DNA of 64,000 nucleotides from Megalonaias nervosa (lineage: Eukaryota; Mollusca; Bivalvia; Unionida; Unionidae), in NCBI GenBank assembly GCA_016617855.1, contig JAECUM010006708.1, positions 1 through 64,000 on the forward strand. Reading direction: 5' to 3'. The notes under the pieces were generated by a model. It did not search any database. It saw only the letters and a program-made list of their open reading frames with translations, and was not told the DNA's origin. The stretch's first letter is position 1, and each line of letters begins with the position of its first letter. Below, in pieces: positions 49,395 to 61,236 of this stretch. Position numbers and translations under genes: made by a program.

Positions 49395-52308
49395 CTTCTA
49401 TATCGGATATGTAGAAGTCAGAATCATTTAGTAATATTCAGTGTGTAAAATGGCTAATGTTTTCGCAGATTTTGAATCGCTCAAACAGTGAAATTTAGTC
49501 TGAAAGAGAAAACTACTTTTGATTAGGTTTAAAAGACTAAATTTTGAATTATTTAAACCAAAAGAATGAATTTAATAAGAAAATTAGAGAATTACTGTTA
49601 ATAGATGATGCTAGTTAATGATTTGAGTAATGAATCAGTCACTCATAGAGGAGTAAAAATTGGACATTTTCTTAAATGTGATTCCATTGACTGATTAATT
49701 AAACCCTTAAGTAATTAAAGTACATGTTTCCACATGAATAGTCTCCTACTGAAAACAAACCCAACACAATATCCGGTGTAAAAAATGTTGGTCATGAAAT
49801 TTGGTTGTGGAAATACTTATATTTCTGTAAAAGATAAAGTATGTTGAGAGGCGGAATATAAAGTGAATACCGAATTCTGATTATAAATTACTGTGAAGTT
49901 CACTCACAGAAGAACGCCAACATGATGAATGAGGGGTCACCAGTTTTGAAGCCAAACTGGCTTTCATCCTAGTTTGTCCAACTACCTAAAGAAACAACCA
50001 CTTCCCTCATTCAAAGCTGACATCCACCATGATTGATTTAAATATCAAGAAAAAGAAACAATTACTATAAACTGAAGCCCCGCCCCATTAATGAAAACTA
50101 ACATTTGTGATTCAGAACTAAAAGGGACAAGAAAATGGGGGAAGGGATTCACTCACATAAATAATGCGAACATTCTGCATCAAGGGTACCAGTTTTAAAG
50201 AAAAACGGGCTCTCATTCTTTATTGTCCATTTAGTTGAACAACCAACCACTTCCTTTCTGTACAGCTAACTTCCAACATGAATAACCCAAATATTGACGC
50301 CCATAAATGAAAACTTTTCCAATTGAAATTTTATGCGGGTGGAGGGGGTAGTAGATAAGGGTTCATCTTGAATCTCAATTTCATAAATCAGTGTTAACTA
50401 GCATCATCTGAAGGATGATAAGGTTTAAATTTGGAATTGAAATAAAAGAACATATGCCGAAAATATATGTAAGCATTTTACAGACATGTAGAAAACAAAT
50501 GATCTTTCTTGAAGTGAATAAATTAATTATTTCATACCATCAACAATCTCTTGACCATTTGTTTCGTACTTAATCTTATGGTCAGGAGACATCGTCGAAA
50601 ATGTAAGCGTGTATCTGAGAATTCGTATTTTAGACCCCAAATTGAGATATATTACATTATCAATGGGGACAAGGAGTTGCATATGTTGAATAATTCCAAA
50701 TTAGTAGATTTTACTCCTAGTTTTTTTTTAATATTTTTTTCAAGGGTACAGCAATGTATTCATTTCAGCCGAGGGTATTTAATGCAGAAAATAAGAATAG
50801 TGTTGTCCAACAACTTAGTTTCTATTTTACCCGCCAATAGAAACATTCCCTATAATCTACCAACATTTTTATCACCAACTTGATAAAGAAAGACCACTTT
50901 TGGAATTGATTTAGAAATCCTAAAGTATCTGGTTCCTTTGATCTTTACAAACCATTTCTTGATATAGTTGTTCCCGAATGTCTGCTATTGTGTTAAAATA
51001 CACAGTAATCATGAAAATAAATTTTTAGATGTTTGGAACAGCTCCTAAGCTTGATCAACATTACGAATGATAAAGGTAATGTTTGCCATTGAGTATGTCA
51101 TGGAATAATTTGTAGTATTGTTAGATTTCTTCTATAATCAATTGGAAATCGAGATCTAAAAAAAACAAACCATGCATAGGAAACTAATGGATAAGAAGAA
51201 AATGACACTAAGTAAATTCGTTGTTCTAGTTTAGATTTTATAAAGGATAACATGCCGTGGTATTATAAATTCACGATAAAGAATTCTAAATGAACTTACT
51301 GTAGCTCATTTGAACTTTAGTTATAGTTAATTCGCAAAAGAAACTTCTTGCACATAACATTCCTATCAAATTAGGAAAATTTAGCTTGTTTACATGAGCA
51401 AATCCAACTATTAAACATTAAGATAAAAAATAATAGTAGGCCAGAAACTGAATTATTTATTACCCAGCGCCCAAAAAAAACAAAAAAAACAAAGAAATAA
51501 AAGAAAACAAAAACATGCTCTAAACAGTCAATACATAAAATATCATCACAGTTGGTGGAAGAATAAATAAATGAGATAAAAGGGAGAAACCTATTTAGAG
51601 TCTGTGTGAATGTAGAAAAAGAACAACATACAGGAAGACATGATTTCACTTAAAATCTGAAAAAGAAAGAGAGAAGTTTATTACTGAATTATTTTCATTC
51701 AGTATCATATACAACGAGAAATGGCTAATGAGAAACAGTCAACGTACCGTTACGTTTACAAGTATTAGAAGAATTTGACAATTGACAAGATGACAGAGTG
51801 TATGAAAGAGATGGGATAAATTAGCTAAAGAATTCGATTTCCTTCTTTTTTGCAATCCTGTAGATCTTGTTTTCTGTGCAGAGAAATATAAGGGAACTCG
51901 TGCAAATTCAGGAGATATAATGGGTTTGAAAAGAAGATAAACTTGCCAAACATTAAGAAAAGACTTCTGATAATAAACAAAACAGTTTATAGACCATGCC
52001 TAATATTATGGCAAATGAATATCAGTGGCTATACTTGCCTTGTGGGAATTAAGAAATGTAATAATATATGTTGAATGATGTCTATTCACCACGTAAAACA
52101 AATCATGAATTAAATGAAACCTCGTATGCTTAAAACAAGGAAAAGTAAAGCCGGCTGGGGTGGTGATGCCGGTATGTATATTCAGCATGTGTATGACTTT
52201 GATATTCAATTCACATTATATGTACAAGCCTACTTTTGTGCTTGATTTGGTTTTATTTATCTCTACATCTATGTTCCATCTGTATCTCTCTCTGTCTCTC
52301 TGTCTCTC

Positions 52309-52342
<34 letters not shown>

Positions 52343-53632
52343 ATCACATTTTACGCCATTAGAGCAAATGTTTTCTTTATGACACATTTTATTCAACTGT
52401 TTGGACTTGTTACCAAAATCTTCGTTAGCAATGTTAGAGACAGAAAATAAATCTAATAAGCTCTTTGTATTTAAGTGCAAGTAATCTAATTAGATTTTCA
52501 GGCATTACATGTAATTTTTAATTTTTTAACACAAATTGGACCTTTTGATACTTATCGTTTTATTCACACTACCTTTGTTAGCATGATTAAGCTAAAACCA
52601 CGTAAGAGAAATGAATTATGGTACCAAAGTTAGTTCCCTGGCCATTTATGTCTACTTTACTATATTAATGGAGGCAACTTAAATCAGCGTCAATGCTACC
52701 CTAGTTTGGTTATCTTTCTTGGAGACTGTTTTGTTCCAGATTGTGGTTACCTCACTTGAATATTATTCCCACTGATATAGAAAAACCCTTAAATGGAAAT
52801 TATTTCTGAGGTAACATTTTAGATGTGAATGTAAATTCTCTAGTGACATGAAAAGAAAAGGGTATCTAGATGACTATTATAAAGAAGTTCACATCAGTTT
52901 ATGAATAACAGTAAATTGGTAAATAAACAGCAATATCTTTCGCGAATGTTTTCTTTCATGTGATCTTATGTTAATTAGCATTAAATCAACCTGCCAGGCT
53001 GTCAGTATTATACATGATATTATCTTGTTTTAGTCTCAAAAATAGACTCTAATTCCAGATTCGATAATCTTCAAACAACATGCTCAGAGTCTAGTCTTTG
53101 GATGTCATTTACATTTGTGGAAAATACAAAGAACCAATGTTGCTTAAATCATTGAAATTAAAATTAAAGGTTGTCCTTTTCTTTTCTAGCAATTAAAATT
53201 AAAGGTTTTAGTTTTCCTCTCTAGCTAAGGCCTTAGTTGATACAGAAAGAAGCATTCCACATAAAATTGGCCGTCTTTGCTTGAACTGTTTAGGGATTCT
53301 TGCCCAAACGCCAGGTTCACTAGTTTAGATGTTCCTGATTATTTCCACTGTAAGAACTAGAGTTTATTTGGGAACAACGTGGCACATTTGGTTTGGAATG
53401 TTCAACCATCTGATTTCTTGTCCGCCCCCACTTGACATGTGGTGTCAGTCCTCAACCTTAGAAGAACAATAGGAAACAATTTTCTTGACGTTAGGTGAAC
53501 AAGAACTGGCCAAGTGGCATATAATGCAGATTACAATATATGACTTTAAATAAAACAGACAAGTCCAATAAACCAATATCAAAGTGTTGAAGACACCAAT
53601 ACTGCCCTCAGAACTAGAGCAAGATCTATGTT
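47847..53632. other. Downstream flank of gene B, no gene supported
   Basis: Collinear with 30.5-37.2 kb of unit 1. It contains an ATA/TTA trinucleotide tract (49314-49394), a single copy of the 57-bp unit (about 50124-50187) and a (CT)n-type tract (52277-52342). A CCCAAATAAACTC phrase on the minus strand near 53360 could be a polyadenylation signal for gene B. Confidence 0.55.
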
Positions 53633-53639
53633 TCATAGT
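53633..53639 (-). CDS. Gene B, exon 6 (terminal codons)
   Basis: After the acceptor CATTTCAG, A completes Arg139, followed by CTA (Leu140) and the stop TGA at 53633-53635. Only 7 coding bases are present, and the rest of the exon would be 3' untranslated. This call depends on the acceptor being used. Confidence 0.45.
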
Positions 53640-53690
53640 CTGAAATGAATCCTGTAACAGCAAAATCCTGATGAAGATTCATTCACTAAC

Positions 53691-53760
53691 CTTTTTAAAT
53701 TCTGGGTTCTGTTTAGCATTCTACCTTTGGCATTGCACTCAGTTTCTCCTTGCAAACAGC
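53691..53760 (-). CDS. Gene B, exon 5
   Basis: A 70-base exon with acceptor TTAGCTCAG and donor GTTAGT. It encodes CCLQGETECNAKGRML, then NRTQNLK, residues 116-138, with no stop. The tandem Cys pair and basic character suggest a flexible tail. It has the same length and phases as gene A exon 5. Confidence 0.62.
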
Positions 53761-54124
53761 CTGAGCTAAAATGTATAAAGCTCATGATAATCTATGAAGC
53801 TGAAATGTATTGCGATCTAATAATTAATGTTTACTTCTGTTGAGGCCACGTGTTGTGGTTATGGAAAATCCCCCATTAATGTTTTGCTGTTTAAATCGAT
53901 GCACAGATAATCTTTTTAATCTGGTGTAAGTTGATTTATGTCAGAGTAAAATATTACAAGCAGCTGTTAGTTTAAAAAAGAAGACCTTTAAGGAGCCGTT
54001 CACAAAATATTATGACAATATGGTACACGAGTGACTGTTTGGGAAAGACTTTACATAAAGACAATTAGGACAGCGATTCATTATACAATCTGAGTTTCAA
54101 TAATGGAAGAGATGTTACACTTAC

Positions 54125-54241
54125 AAATCTGGTCAAGGGTAGCGTTGGTATAAATCAAATCATCAGCCAGCTTGTCGTCCTGTACCTGGCCCAATGCCAG
54201 TATCTTCTGGACCTCGTATGCAACAAATTCGTCTACTACCT
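54125..54241 (-). CDS. Gene B, exon 4 (amphipathic helix)
   Basis: A 117-base exon with acceptor GTTGCAG and donor GTAAGT. It encodes residues 78-115. VVDEFVAYEVQKILAL (78-93) has hydrophobic residues at 79, 82, 83, 87, 90 and 91, as in an amphipathic helix. It loosely parallels the PKA-binding helix of AKAP7 (LVENAVLKAVQQYL), with identities at five positions. Glu86 falls where AKAP helices usually have Ala or Ile, which argues against. DDKLADDLI follows and is shared with gene A. Confidence 0.75.
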
Positions 54242-54380
54242 CTGCAACACATAACGTATATCACATGTTGGCAATAATAACCTTTGCTGATGATATTCTT
54301 AACACTTTTGCATAAGGAGAGCTGCTTAATGAATTTTAGCTTTACTACACATATAGAATTTAATCCCATATGGTTATATA

Positions 54381-54383
<3 letters not shown>

Positions 54384-54414
<31 letters not shown>
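54384..54414. repeat. (GT)n microsatellite
   Basis: In gene B intron 3, homologous to the compound tract at 37947-38039. Confidence 0.95.
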
Positions 54415-54415
<1 letters not shown>

Positions 54416-54494
54416 TGTATTATGTTTTAATTTAATCCTAGAAGCCAGTAATTTGTATTAAACAGTAATTTATGTCAAAAGCCCGGCTAGTATT

Positions 54495-54652
54495 GTAAGG
54501 CCCTTTTTGGTCCTTAAGGATGCTACGTATTTTTGTACATAGGAACAGAGAGTGATGTGTTAGAAAAGGTCAAAAGTTTGGGGTTGGGGCGATGGAAGAG
54601 TGGTTATATCATCAACATAAAATCGAGAACAATTTGACAATGTTTAATGAAT

Positions 54653-54703
<51 letters not shown>

Positions 54704-55875
54704 GAACTATAGTTATTGTGTACAACCAGATTATGTAATTCTAATATAACAAACTGGAGGGAGCGGGGAGGCTGCTAGGTGTGGTGGAAGACAACTGTTA
54801 CAATCTATTTTTGTTGGAATGAATCTATTATTCTTGTTTATTTGATATTGTAATGTGCTATTTTTAAAGATCCAATATGTACATACTCGACACTTTGCAT
54901 TTCTCTGTCACTTTGAATGTTGGCGCCGACTGTACTCGTCAGTTATCTGACCAACAATGACAGCGCTCCCCTATTTATAACCTTCCCCAGACACCACGTG
55001 AGACAATTCAACCAATTGCTGAATGCACGGCAACCCATGTAACCAATCAGTATCTTGTATGGTGTGCCGTGTATTGCATTGTAAACAATACAGTTTTGCA
55101 TGGTATACAATGTCAACATTACATATACATAAATTACACAATAAGTATTTGAACACTGTACGGCTTTTGTATGAAACGAATAAGAACATTTTAAGAGCTC
55201 AAGTTTATGTGAAATTAAACTTTATGATGATAACTTAAGTCTTGAATAATTGAATCGATTCATGTAGACGCGGGTTCTGCACTTGATGCAGACGACCGCT
55301 ATTGTCACATCAAAACATGAATTGCATACATCGATACAACGGTATTGCAACGATGTTATCCTAAAACATGCAAATTCCTTTTTTATCAGTATCCTACTAT
55401 CATTAGAGAGAATAATTGCAAATGCGAAAGTATAGAATGTCTAAATACGAAACTCTCATGCTAATGGAAAATGGCGGACATCGTGATACAAGGATATACA
55501 TGGACTTTTCTCGTCATGATTTTGTAGATCTTTTACATAAATTACAAATAGTAATAACATAAGAGCATAATATGTGTAGCAGATAAGCTAAACAGTACAC
55601 TCTGAAAACTTTATGACAGACTTTCAAAGACGTTTTACCGAAAGAACTTCTACCTCGAAAATAGGTTACACATGTTAAGATCGGTTGCCAGGATTGGCTG
55701 CTAGTTTGACAGTCCATAGACATTAGAGATAAATATAATTGCGATGCTTTGTAAGTGAATATTATAATTCATATTCATATTCATATGTGCCATATTTCTA
55801 AAAACAAACTTTATAGAAGCAAAGACTGAAAATAGTATCCTAGTCATTGTGACTCTAGCCATGGTCATTACAGTA
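54495..55875. other. Unit 2-specific insertion in gene B intron 3
   Basis: Gene A intron 3 is about 400 bases, whereas gene B intron 3 is about 1.77 kb. The extra block starts near GTAAGGCCCTTTTT and ends near TTACAGTAGG. It holds an (AAAT)n tract (54656-54703), a GC-richer part around 54915-55090 with TTGGCGCCGAC and CTATTTATAACC, and only short ORFs. Its nature is unknown; a mobile element without visible coding is possible. Confidence 0.6.
54656..54703. repeat. (AAAT)n microsatellite
   Basis: About 12 AAAT units inside the insertion in gene B intron 3. Confidence 0.95.
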
Positions 55876-56012
55876 GGATGAATACGACCAAGTGATCAAT
55901 GAATTATATGAATCTGCATCAAGCAGCCATCAGAGTCACGTTTTACACTTGCAATTTTCTTGTTCTATTTTTATTTGGTGGCTGGTAAACAATGAATCAT
56001 TTAACTACTCAC

Positions 56013-56123
56013 GATTGAGAGCTTCGGGGGTTGTGACCTCTCTATCTGAATCTGCAGGCTCCTCTGCGGTCATTACCGAGGTTACATTGGGTTGGTTGCG
56101 CTCTTTTGTTGGATCAGATGTAG
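56013..56123 (-). CDS. Gene B, exon 3 (acidic linker)
   Basis: A 111-base exon, phase 1 in and out, with the same acceptor and donor as gene A. It encodes residues 41-76, starting TSDPTKERNQPN and ending TTPEALN. It is rich in Thr, Pro, Glu and Asp and likely flexible. Confidence 0.78.
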
Positions 56124-56232
56124 CTGTTAGAAAAATAAAATATTCATTATTCTGGGGCCCTGAGTTGTACAAAAGGCTACCTGAAAACAAACATTAGCCT
56201 ACCTAAAATGGTATGCTTCAGTCCACAGACAG

Positions 56233-56557
56233 TGTGTGTGTGTGTGTGATTTGGATTTTTAAGGTAGCTTTGACAATTTTTCAGTCATATGGCTACGATG
56301 TCTGAGGTGTGGCAGTTTATAGTGATGTCTAGCACTGGGGCATCATGCCGCAGACGTGTAGCATTGATGTTCCACCCAGTCACATTATCCTGACACGAGG
56401 CCGACCAGTCCGAACAGTAACCTCCTAATGCTGAGCGCCAAGCGAGGCAGCTGTTAGTACCATTTTTGTCAGTCTTTGGTATGACTCGGCCGGGGATCGA
56501 ACCCACGACTTCCCGCATCCTAGGCGGATGCTCTAACCACTGGGCCACCGGAGCGGT
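56233..56557 (-). mobile_element. SINE in gene B intron 2
   Basis: Essentially identical to 38479-38801, with the same 11-base imperfect flanking repeats. The two copies share one insertion event and were duplicated with the surrounding DNA. Confidence 0.92.
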
Positions 56558-57129
56558 TCCCCAAACAGTAAATTGTTGATAATTCAAACATCAGTTACTA
56601 TAATCATTGACATCAATCCAAGACTAAATATGTCTGGTTTAAAGCATTTTCTTTTCTGCAGCTTTAAACAATCCCCCAAAATGAACTAAAAAAAATCCAT
56701 ACATTAAGAGGCACATTCTGATGGAGAAAGGAAGCAGTTTGAGCAGGAAGCTCTAAGTGTGAAAGGTTGGGGTACGAATGAGTGGTCTAAGGACCTATTA
56801 AAGTTTAGCAGCAGTTATCAAGGTGCCAATTATCAAGATTATTTGATGATATGGACTACTGCCGCAAGCTATATATTACTTCAGATGTGCATATTTTAGA
56901 AGATTGCTAGCTCTGTATGGCCATGTTCATGTTATTATGAATCAAGAATTTACAGAGTTTTACTCGTATTAAGAATTTTATGAACTATGGAATATTCGTC
57001 CTCATGCCAGCCCATTGTGTGCAGGTCTTTAAACCTCAAGAGTAATGCTGGACTTCACATAATCATGTTTTAAATTAAAACTTTCTATATTATTCACCAT
57101 GCTACAAATGTTAGCTGCAGTGTACTCAC

Positions 57130-57205
57130 CTACATCATTTGCTCCAGTGGGAGTTACCCGTCCCTTTGCCATCTTTCGGCCGATTCTGGCTCGGAAGCGA
57201 GAACA
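57130..57205 (-). CDS. Gene B, exon 2 (basic patch)
   Basis: A 76-base exon with acceptor ATCTGCAG and donor GTGAGT, phase 0 in, phase 1 out. It encodes CSRFRARIGRKMAKGRV, then TPTGANDV, residues 15-39. Seven of the first 16 residues are Arg or Lys. Confidence 0.77.
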
Positions 57206-57590
57206 CTGCAGATATACAAAATGATAGGGAACTTTGCCAAAATATTTTAATATGTGAATGAAAATCCATACAATTATGAGGTAGTGTCCTAATAATAAAG
57301 ATCTAAATATTCAAAGGGAATAATAATTTCTGATATAAAAGTGAATCTCTTTCATTGTTTCATTTGATCCCTCATTTTCATGCTATTTATCCAGTCTTGA
57401 TTTGCAACACATAGGGAAAAGAAATCTGTTCTTCTCACGATTCGTTAGTATTTGCCACACGGATATATCCATTTTACATTAATTCGATGTAGCAAAGTAG
57501 TGTTTAATCCAAGTGCATATAGCTCAAACTTTACCAAAATATAGCTCATAAAGTTTCGAAAATTGGGTTGCAAGAGTTATTACGTCCGTA

Positions 57591-57592
<2 letters not shown>

Positions 57593-57633
<41 letters not shown>
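57593..57633. repeat. (GT)n microsatellite at the unit 2/unit 3 border
   Basis: About 20 GT dinucleotides directly before AATTGTAAGGTATG, the start of unit 3. Confidence 0.96.
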
Positions 57634-57636
<3 letters not shown>

Positions 57637-57991
57637 TGTAAGGTATGTCCTTAGGTGTACAAAGTATTTTAGAATCAATATATCTTGTAGTTTGTATCAG
57701 ACATCTTAATAAGATGAAAACAAGCCCAACAGAATAATGCAGATATTCTGTAAATTATTCTTAGATAGTTGAGGTGATAAAACTAACAAGAGGTCCTTAA
57801 TATTGTAATATGTATGCCTCGGAATCAAGACGTATACCTATTGACAGGCTATTGGAACTTTGTATCATTAATATTATGAACACTGTAGAGAACTCCCAGG
57901 GAAAGAGTGCTCGTACTGTGTCGACAACCCAAGTATTTTTATACGTTATTTGGCATAATTTCTGTTTCAGGGGTCTCAGAAAGCTGAAATT

Positions 57992-58024
57992 CTCTCTCCC
58001 TCTCTCTCTGTCTCTCTCTCTCTG

Positions 58025-58060
<36 letters not shown>

Positions 58061-58092
58061 TCTGGATTTGTGCATATATTTCCCCTTATGCA

Positions 58093-58169
<77 letters not shown>
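57992..58169. repeat. (CT)n, (GT)n and (GA)n compound tract
   Basis: CT with GTCT interruptions at 57992-58063, (GT)n at 58096-58136 and (GA)n at 58137-58169. Both strands give spurious Ser/Leu- or Arg/Glu-rich ORFs of about 130 codons. Confidence 0.95.
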
Positions 58170-58173
<4 letters not shown>

Positions 58174-59252
58174 GGGATGTTGTTATGTATAGTGCTAGAT
58201 TCATTTAGAGAATTGTAATTGTTAATATATATTAATATTCTGGTTATTTTCTTACCTCGCCAATGAATAATCAGTTGAAATTGATCATTAGTGTCTTGAA
58301 TCTATAGCATACAGTTAAAACAATGTTTATATATGCGTATTAATTTGCCATGGGCGTATCAAAATTTGATATTACAGTACTGTTACTATATCAGATTGCT
58401 TCATAGCAACAGTTTAAAAGCAATGTTATTTTTAATGTATGTGGTATAAGTGTAGAATATATGCATAGTATGTACGCTGGGTCATTGATATATCATGAGA
58501 TGTGTAGAGTTTTCACATTGCTTATATTGGTGCAGACGTACGGAGTGCCAATCGCGATATGAGATTCACTTGTTTAAGTTGATAAAATACTATACAGCAT
58601 CTTTACCATCCACCAACGCAACCACCCCTGGTTTGTGAGGATCAATGTTCCGGTCTTGAAAGAAGTTAGTGCCGAGCCAAGTGTAAAGAATCACTATCTA
58701 TTACATAATATCTGCAGACACATTTTTGGTCAACATAAAATAAAATTGGCTTTTATTTGTGCCATTAGGCGTGGAGGTGAGGTGAGGAATACTGCGCTGT
58801 TTTCAATGGCGAATAAGTACTTGTCTAGATAACACAAAACTGTAAAACGAATACTACGACAATGAATTCATTTCTTCTCATTTTACCAATGCTTGTACAT
58901 CCGACACTCTTACCATCCACTACCCACCCCGGCCGAATTCACCCCATACCCGCTAACATTGCAAGGTCTTGGGGGCCCCTTGCATTGATTGACATTCAGT
59001 TTTTTTCTTATTAATCCCTATATATATATGGTCATCTCCCACTCACTGGCTTTGAAGCTAACGCAAGCTGACGCATATAACTTTCTTAGCCTAATGCAAA
59101 TCACAGCAGTGCCGTTGCCGTGACGTTGCATTGTATTGTCTGCATTTTTGCGAATAAATTTCGATATCCGTTGCGTCCTTCCAAGGATCCACAATAGTAA
59201 TACCAATATATATGTTTAAACCATTGTTTTTTTTTTTGTTGTTGGTACTTAC

Positions 59253-59294
59253 AGATTTTCGAATGCCCCTGAAACAGCCTTCAAAACACCCCAT
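59253..59294 (-). CDS. Gene B, exon 1 (lipidation-type N-terminus)
   Basis: Start exon of the intact copy of the six-exon gene. It encodes MGCFEGCFRGIRKS, donor GTAAGT, phase 0. Gly2 fits N-myristoylation, and Cys3 and Cys7 are candidate palmitoylation sites, the pattern seen in plasma-membrane anchors. With exons 2-6 it gives about 140 residues: anchor (1-14), basic patch (15-30), acidic linker (41-76), amphipathic helix (77-93), DDKLADDLI segment, short tail ending near Leu140. Every junction keeps phase and is matched in gene A. The family is not recognised. A peripheral membrane adaptor is the safest reading; PKA anchoring is a weaker possibility. The next upstream sequence (59295-59480) is conserved with gene A and may be promoter. 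Confidence 0.75.
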
Positions 59295-59862
59295 TGTCCG
59301 CTAATTTAATCGTCGTCGGTATAGGCTACTAACGCAAGGATTGTATGGTAACACAATTGTATCTCAGGAATCATGGGAACGCGATTGTACCCAGTACGTT
59401 GCCATGGGACACGAATCGGATTAGCGGCACGTAAATTCCGTGTTTCAAGATAGATCTTTTTTCGCGTTTTGGCTCCGTGTCCTGAAAATTGGTTCACGTA
59501 AAATTTGTTGTTCAGCTGTTTTGGTAACCTAAATACTGATTACAGAAAACATTTTCTTTTTTAGAAATCATCAGAATGGAAGTAAAAAAAAAATAAATAT
59601 ATGATCGAAGATGAACCCATTTCTGCTCACAAGCAGGAAAATCCACCCCAGATTTTTTTTTAGTGTTTTAAGGCATGTGTTATTTCATTAATATCGTCAT
59701 ATCGTACAAGTTATATTTTCTTGAATAGGTTTGTTTCATCTTGATTTGAGATGTTAGCATGGCTGGTGTCAATCAAGGACTGCGTCAAACATTCTTGTTT
59801 TGTTCACTGGTAACAAGATCAACAACAACAACAATAATATGGTAATAATACTAAGTATCATC

Positions 59863-59877
59863 ATTATTATTATCATC

Positions 59878-59914
<37 letters not shown>
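59863..59914. repeat. (ATT)n microsatellite
   Basis: About 17 ATT trinucleotides about 100 bases beyond the plus-strand ATG at 59759. Confidence 0.95.
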
Positions 59915-59916
<2 letters not shown>

Positions 59917-59999
59917 ACGACTACTACTACTTCTGATCATAAAATTAATAGATTTTCAAAAAATCTTCTGTTGCTGAGGTTGATTTTAAGTAGTTAAAA

Positions 60000-60258
60000 A
60001 TTTTACATTTCGGATGTTTATGTCCTAAATATTTTGACATCAACTGCAATTCTCTTTGTAACCTGATAAAATGTATGGTCATTTAGACCAGTCTCTTCCT
60101 CAAAGTATTATATAATTTCAGTCCCATCTTTCACTCTTATTTTTACCAAGCTTAGAATTAGTAGTAAGGAATATGATAGAACTGAGCCACTGAAAGGAGA
60201 TTGCACCAGATTGTCGTTTTGTGTTATTTCATTCTCTCTGTCTCTGTCTCTGTTTCTC

Positions 60259-60311
<53 letters not shown>

Positions 60312-60761
60312 CAGGAATGAGAACATTAAAAATGAAAAGTTAAGAAAGTAGTTGAACATTCTGTTCTCATTTGGATTGTTGAAAGGAATTTTACTATCAG
60401 GTAGACTGTCGTTGCTGAGGGCAAGGTGAATATTGTGTGCATTGACAGCGTACTCGAGGTCTTTATTTGAAAGTCCGATTGTAATATAAGTATGAGAAAT
60501 TACCAGGATACGCATTGAGGAAAACTTGGTGAATTCTTCCATGTTCAAAAAGCTAACCATGTACAAAGTGCGAAACTGTAGATCGAAACCTTCAGAGAAA
60601 ATATGAACATTTATACCATTGCTTTTGTTTTTCATATCATTGTGTGTGATTATCTGAATCCAGAGGTACACTAATGTTGATGTTATATATGACAATAGGC
60701 AAACAATGTCTATTTTAACCATGCTTAAAGAATATGTCTTGTTGTTGTATTGTGTGCACAT
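60000..60761 (-). pseudogene. Coding-like relic with (GA)n insert, unit 3
   Basis: A 217-codon minus-strand ORF (60108-60761) includes RILVISHTYITIGLSNKDL and YAVNAHNIHLALSNDSLP, a (GA)n-encoded Arg/Glu run (60233-60308), then GSVLSYSLLLILSLVKIR. Past a stop at 60101 the frame continues YFEEETGLNDHTFYQVTK. The unit 2 counterpart is more broken upstream but open downstream. It lies 5' of gene B exon 1 on the same strand. No domain is recognised. Confidence 0.4.
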
Positions 60762-61236
60762 TGTCCTAAATTTTGGGGAAAGAAAAACCTAAGAACATAT
60801 AAGCAAAATCAGAAAATTAATGTAAATAAAGAAAGACTGTTGGATTAAATGAAGAATACCATAACTTAAATGTTGTTTCAGTGTATTTTATTGTTTTTTT
60901 AATTGGTGTTTAATGAAATTGAGGAAAGAACGATGAGAAAGGAGATTCGCATACTCTTAGATATTGCTGTTTAAAGACTTAGCAACCGATTTACCATTTG
61001 TGCTATGGCCTTTGTTATGTATATTTGTATTTTGTACTTGATTTTTGACCATGATTGTGAGTTGTACTTTAGGATAATTATCATTTGTGAACCCTGTGTT
61101 TAGATAGCTGTATTTTGGCCGTGATTGCAGGTTAGAAGTAGGTTGTTTATGCGCGCAAATATTCTAGAAAGAGACTTATTTACGATTTGACAGGAATTTT
61201 TTTGCCCGTAAGGAGTCACATCCAAAATGTGTATAA

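Larger units (their letters stand above)
55880..57045. other. Near-identical tract shared with 38130-39290
   Basis: Partner of the tract in unit 1: gene B exon 3, SINE and following intron. Here the segment after it runs straight into native sequence with no second SINE-less copy. Confidence 0.8.
41576..57632. repeat. Segmental tandem array, unit 2
   Basis: A full unit of about 16.06 kb. It holds gene A exon 1, then the shared flank, then gene B exons 6 to 2. Unit-specific insertions are the hAT-like element (42258-42449), a 1-kb local duplication (45840-47846) and an insertion in gene B intron 3 (about 54495-55875). Confidence 0.85.

Noticed and set aside
57797..58204. Overlapping ORFs of 130-135 codons on both strands
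   Set aside because: Mostly translated CT, GT and GA microsatellites.
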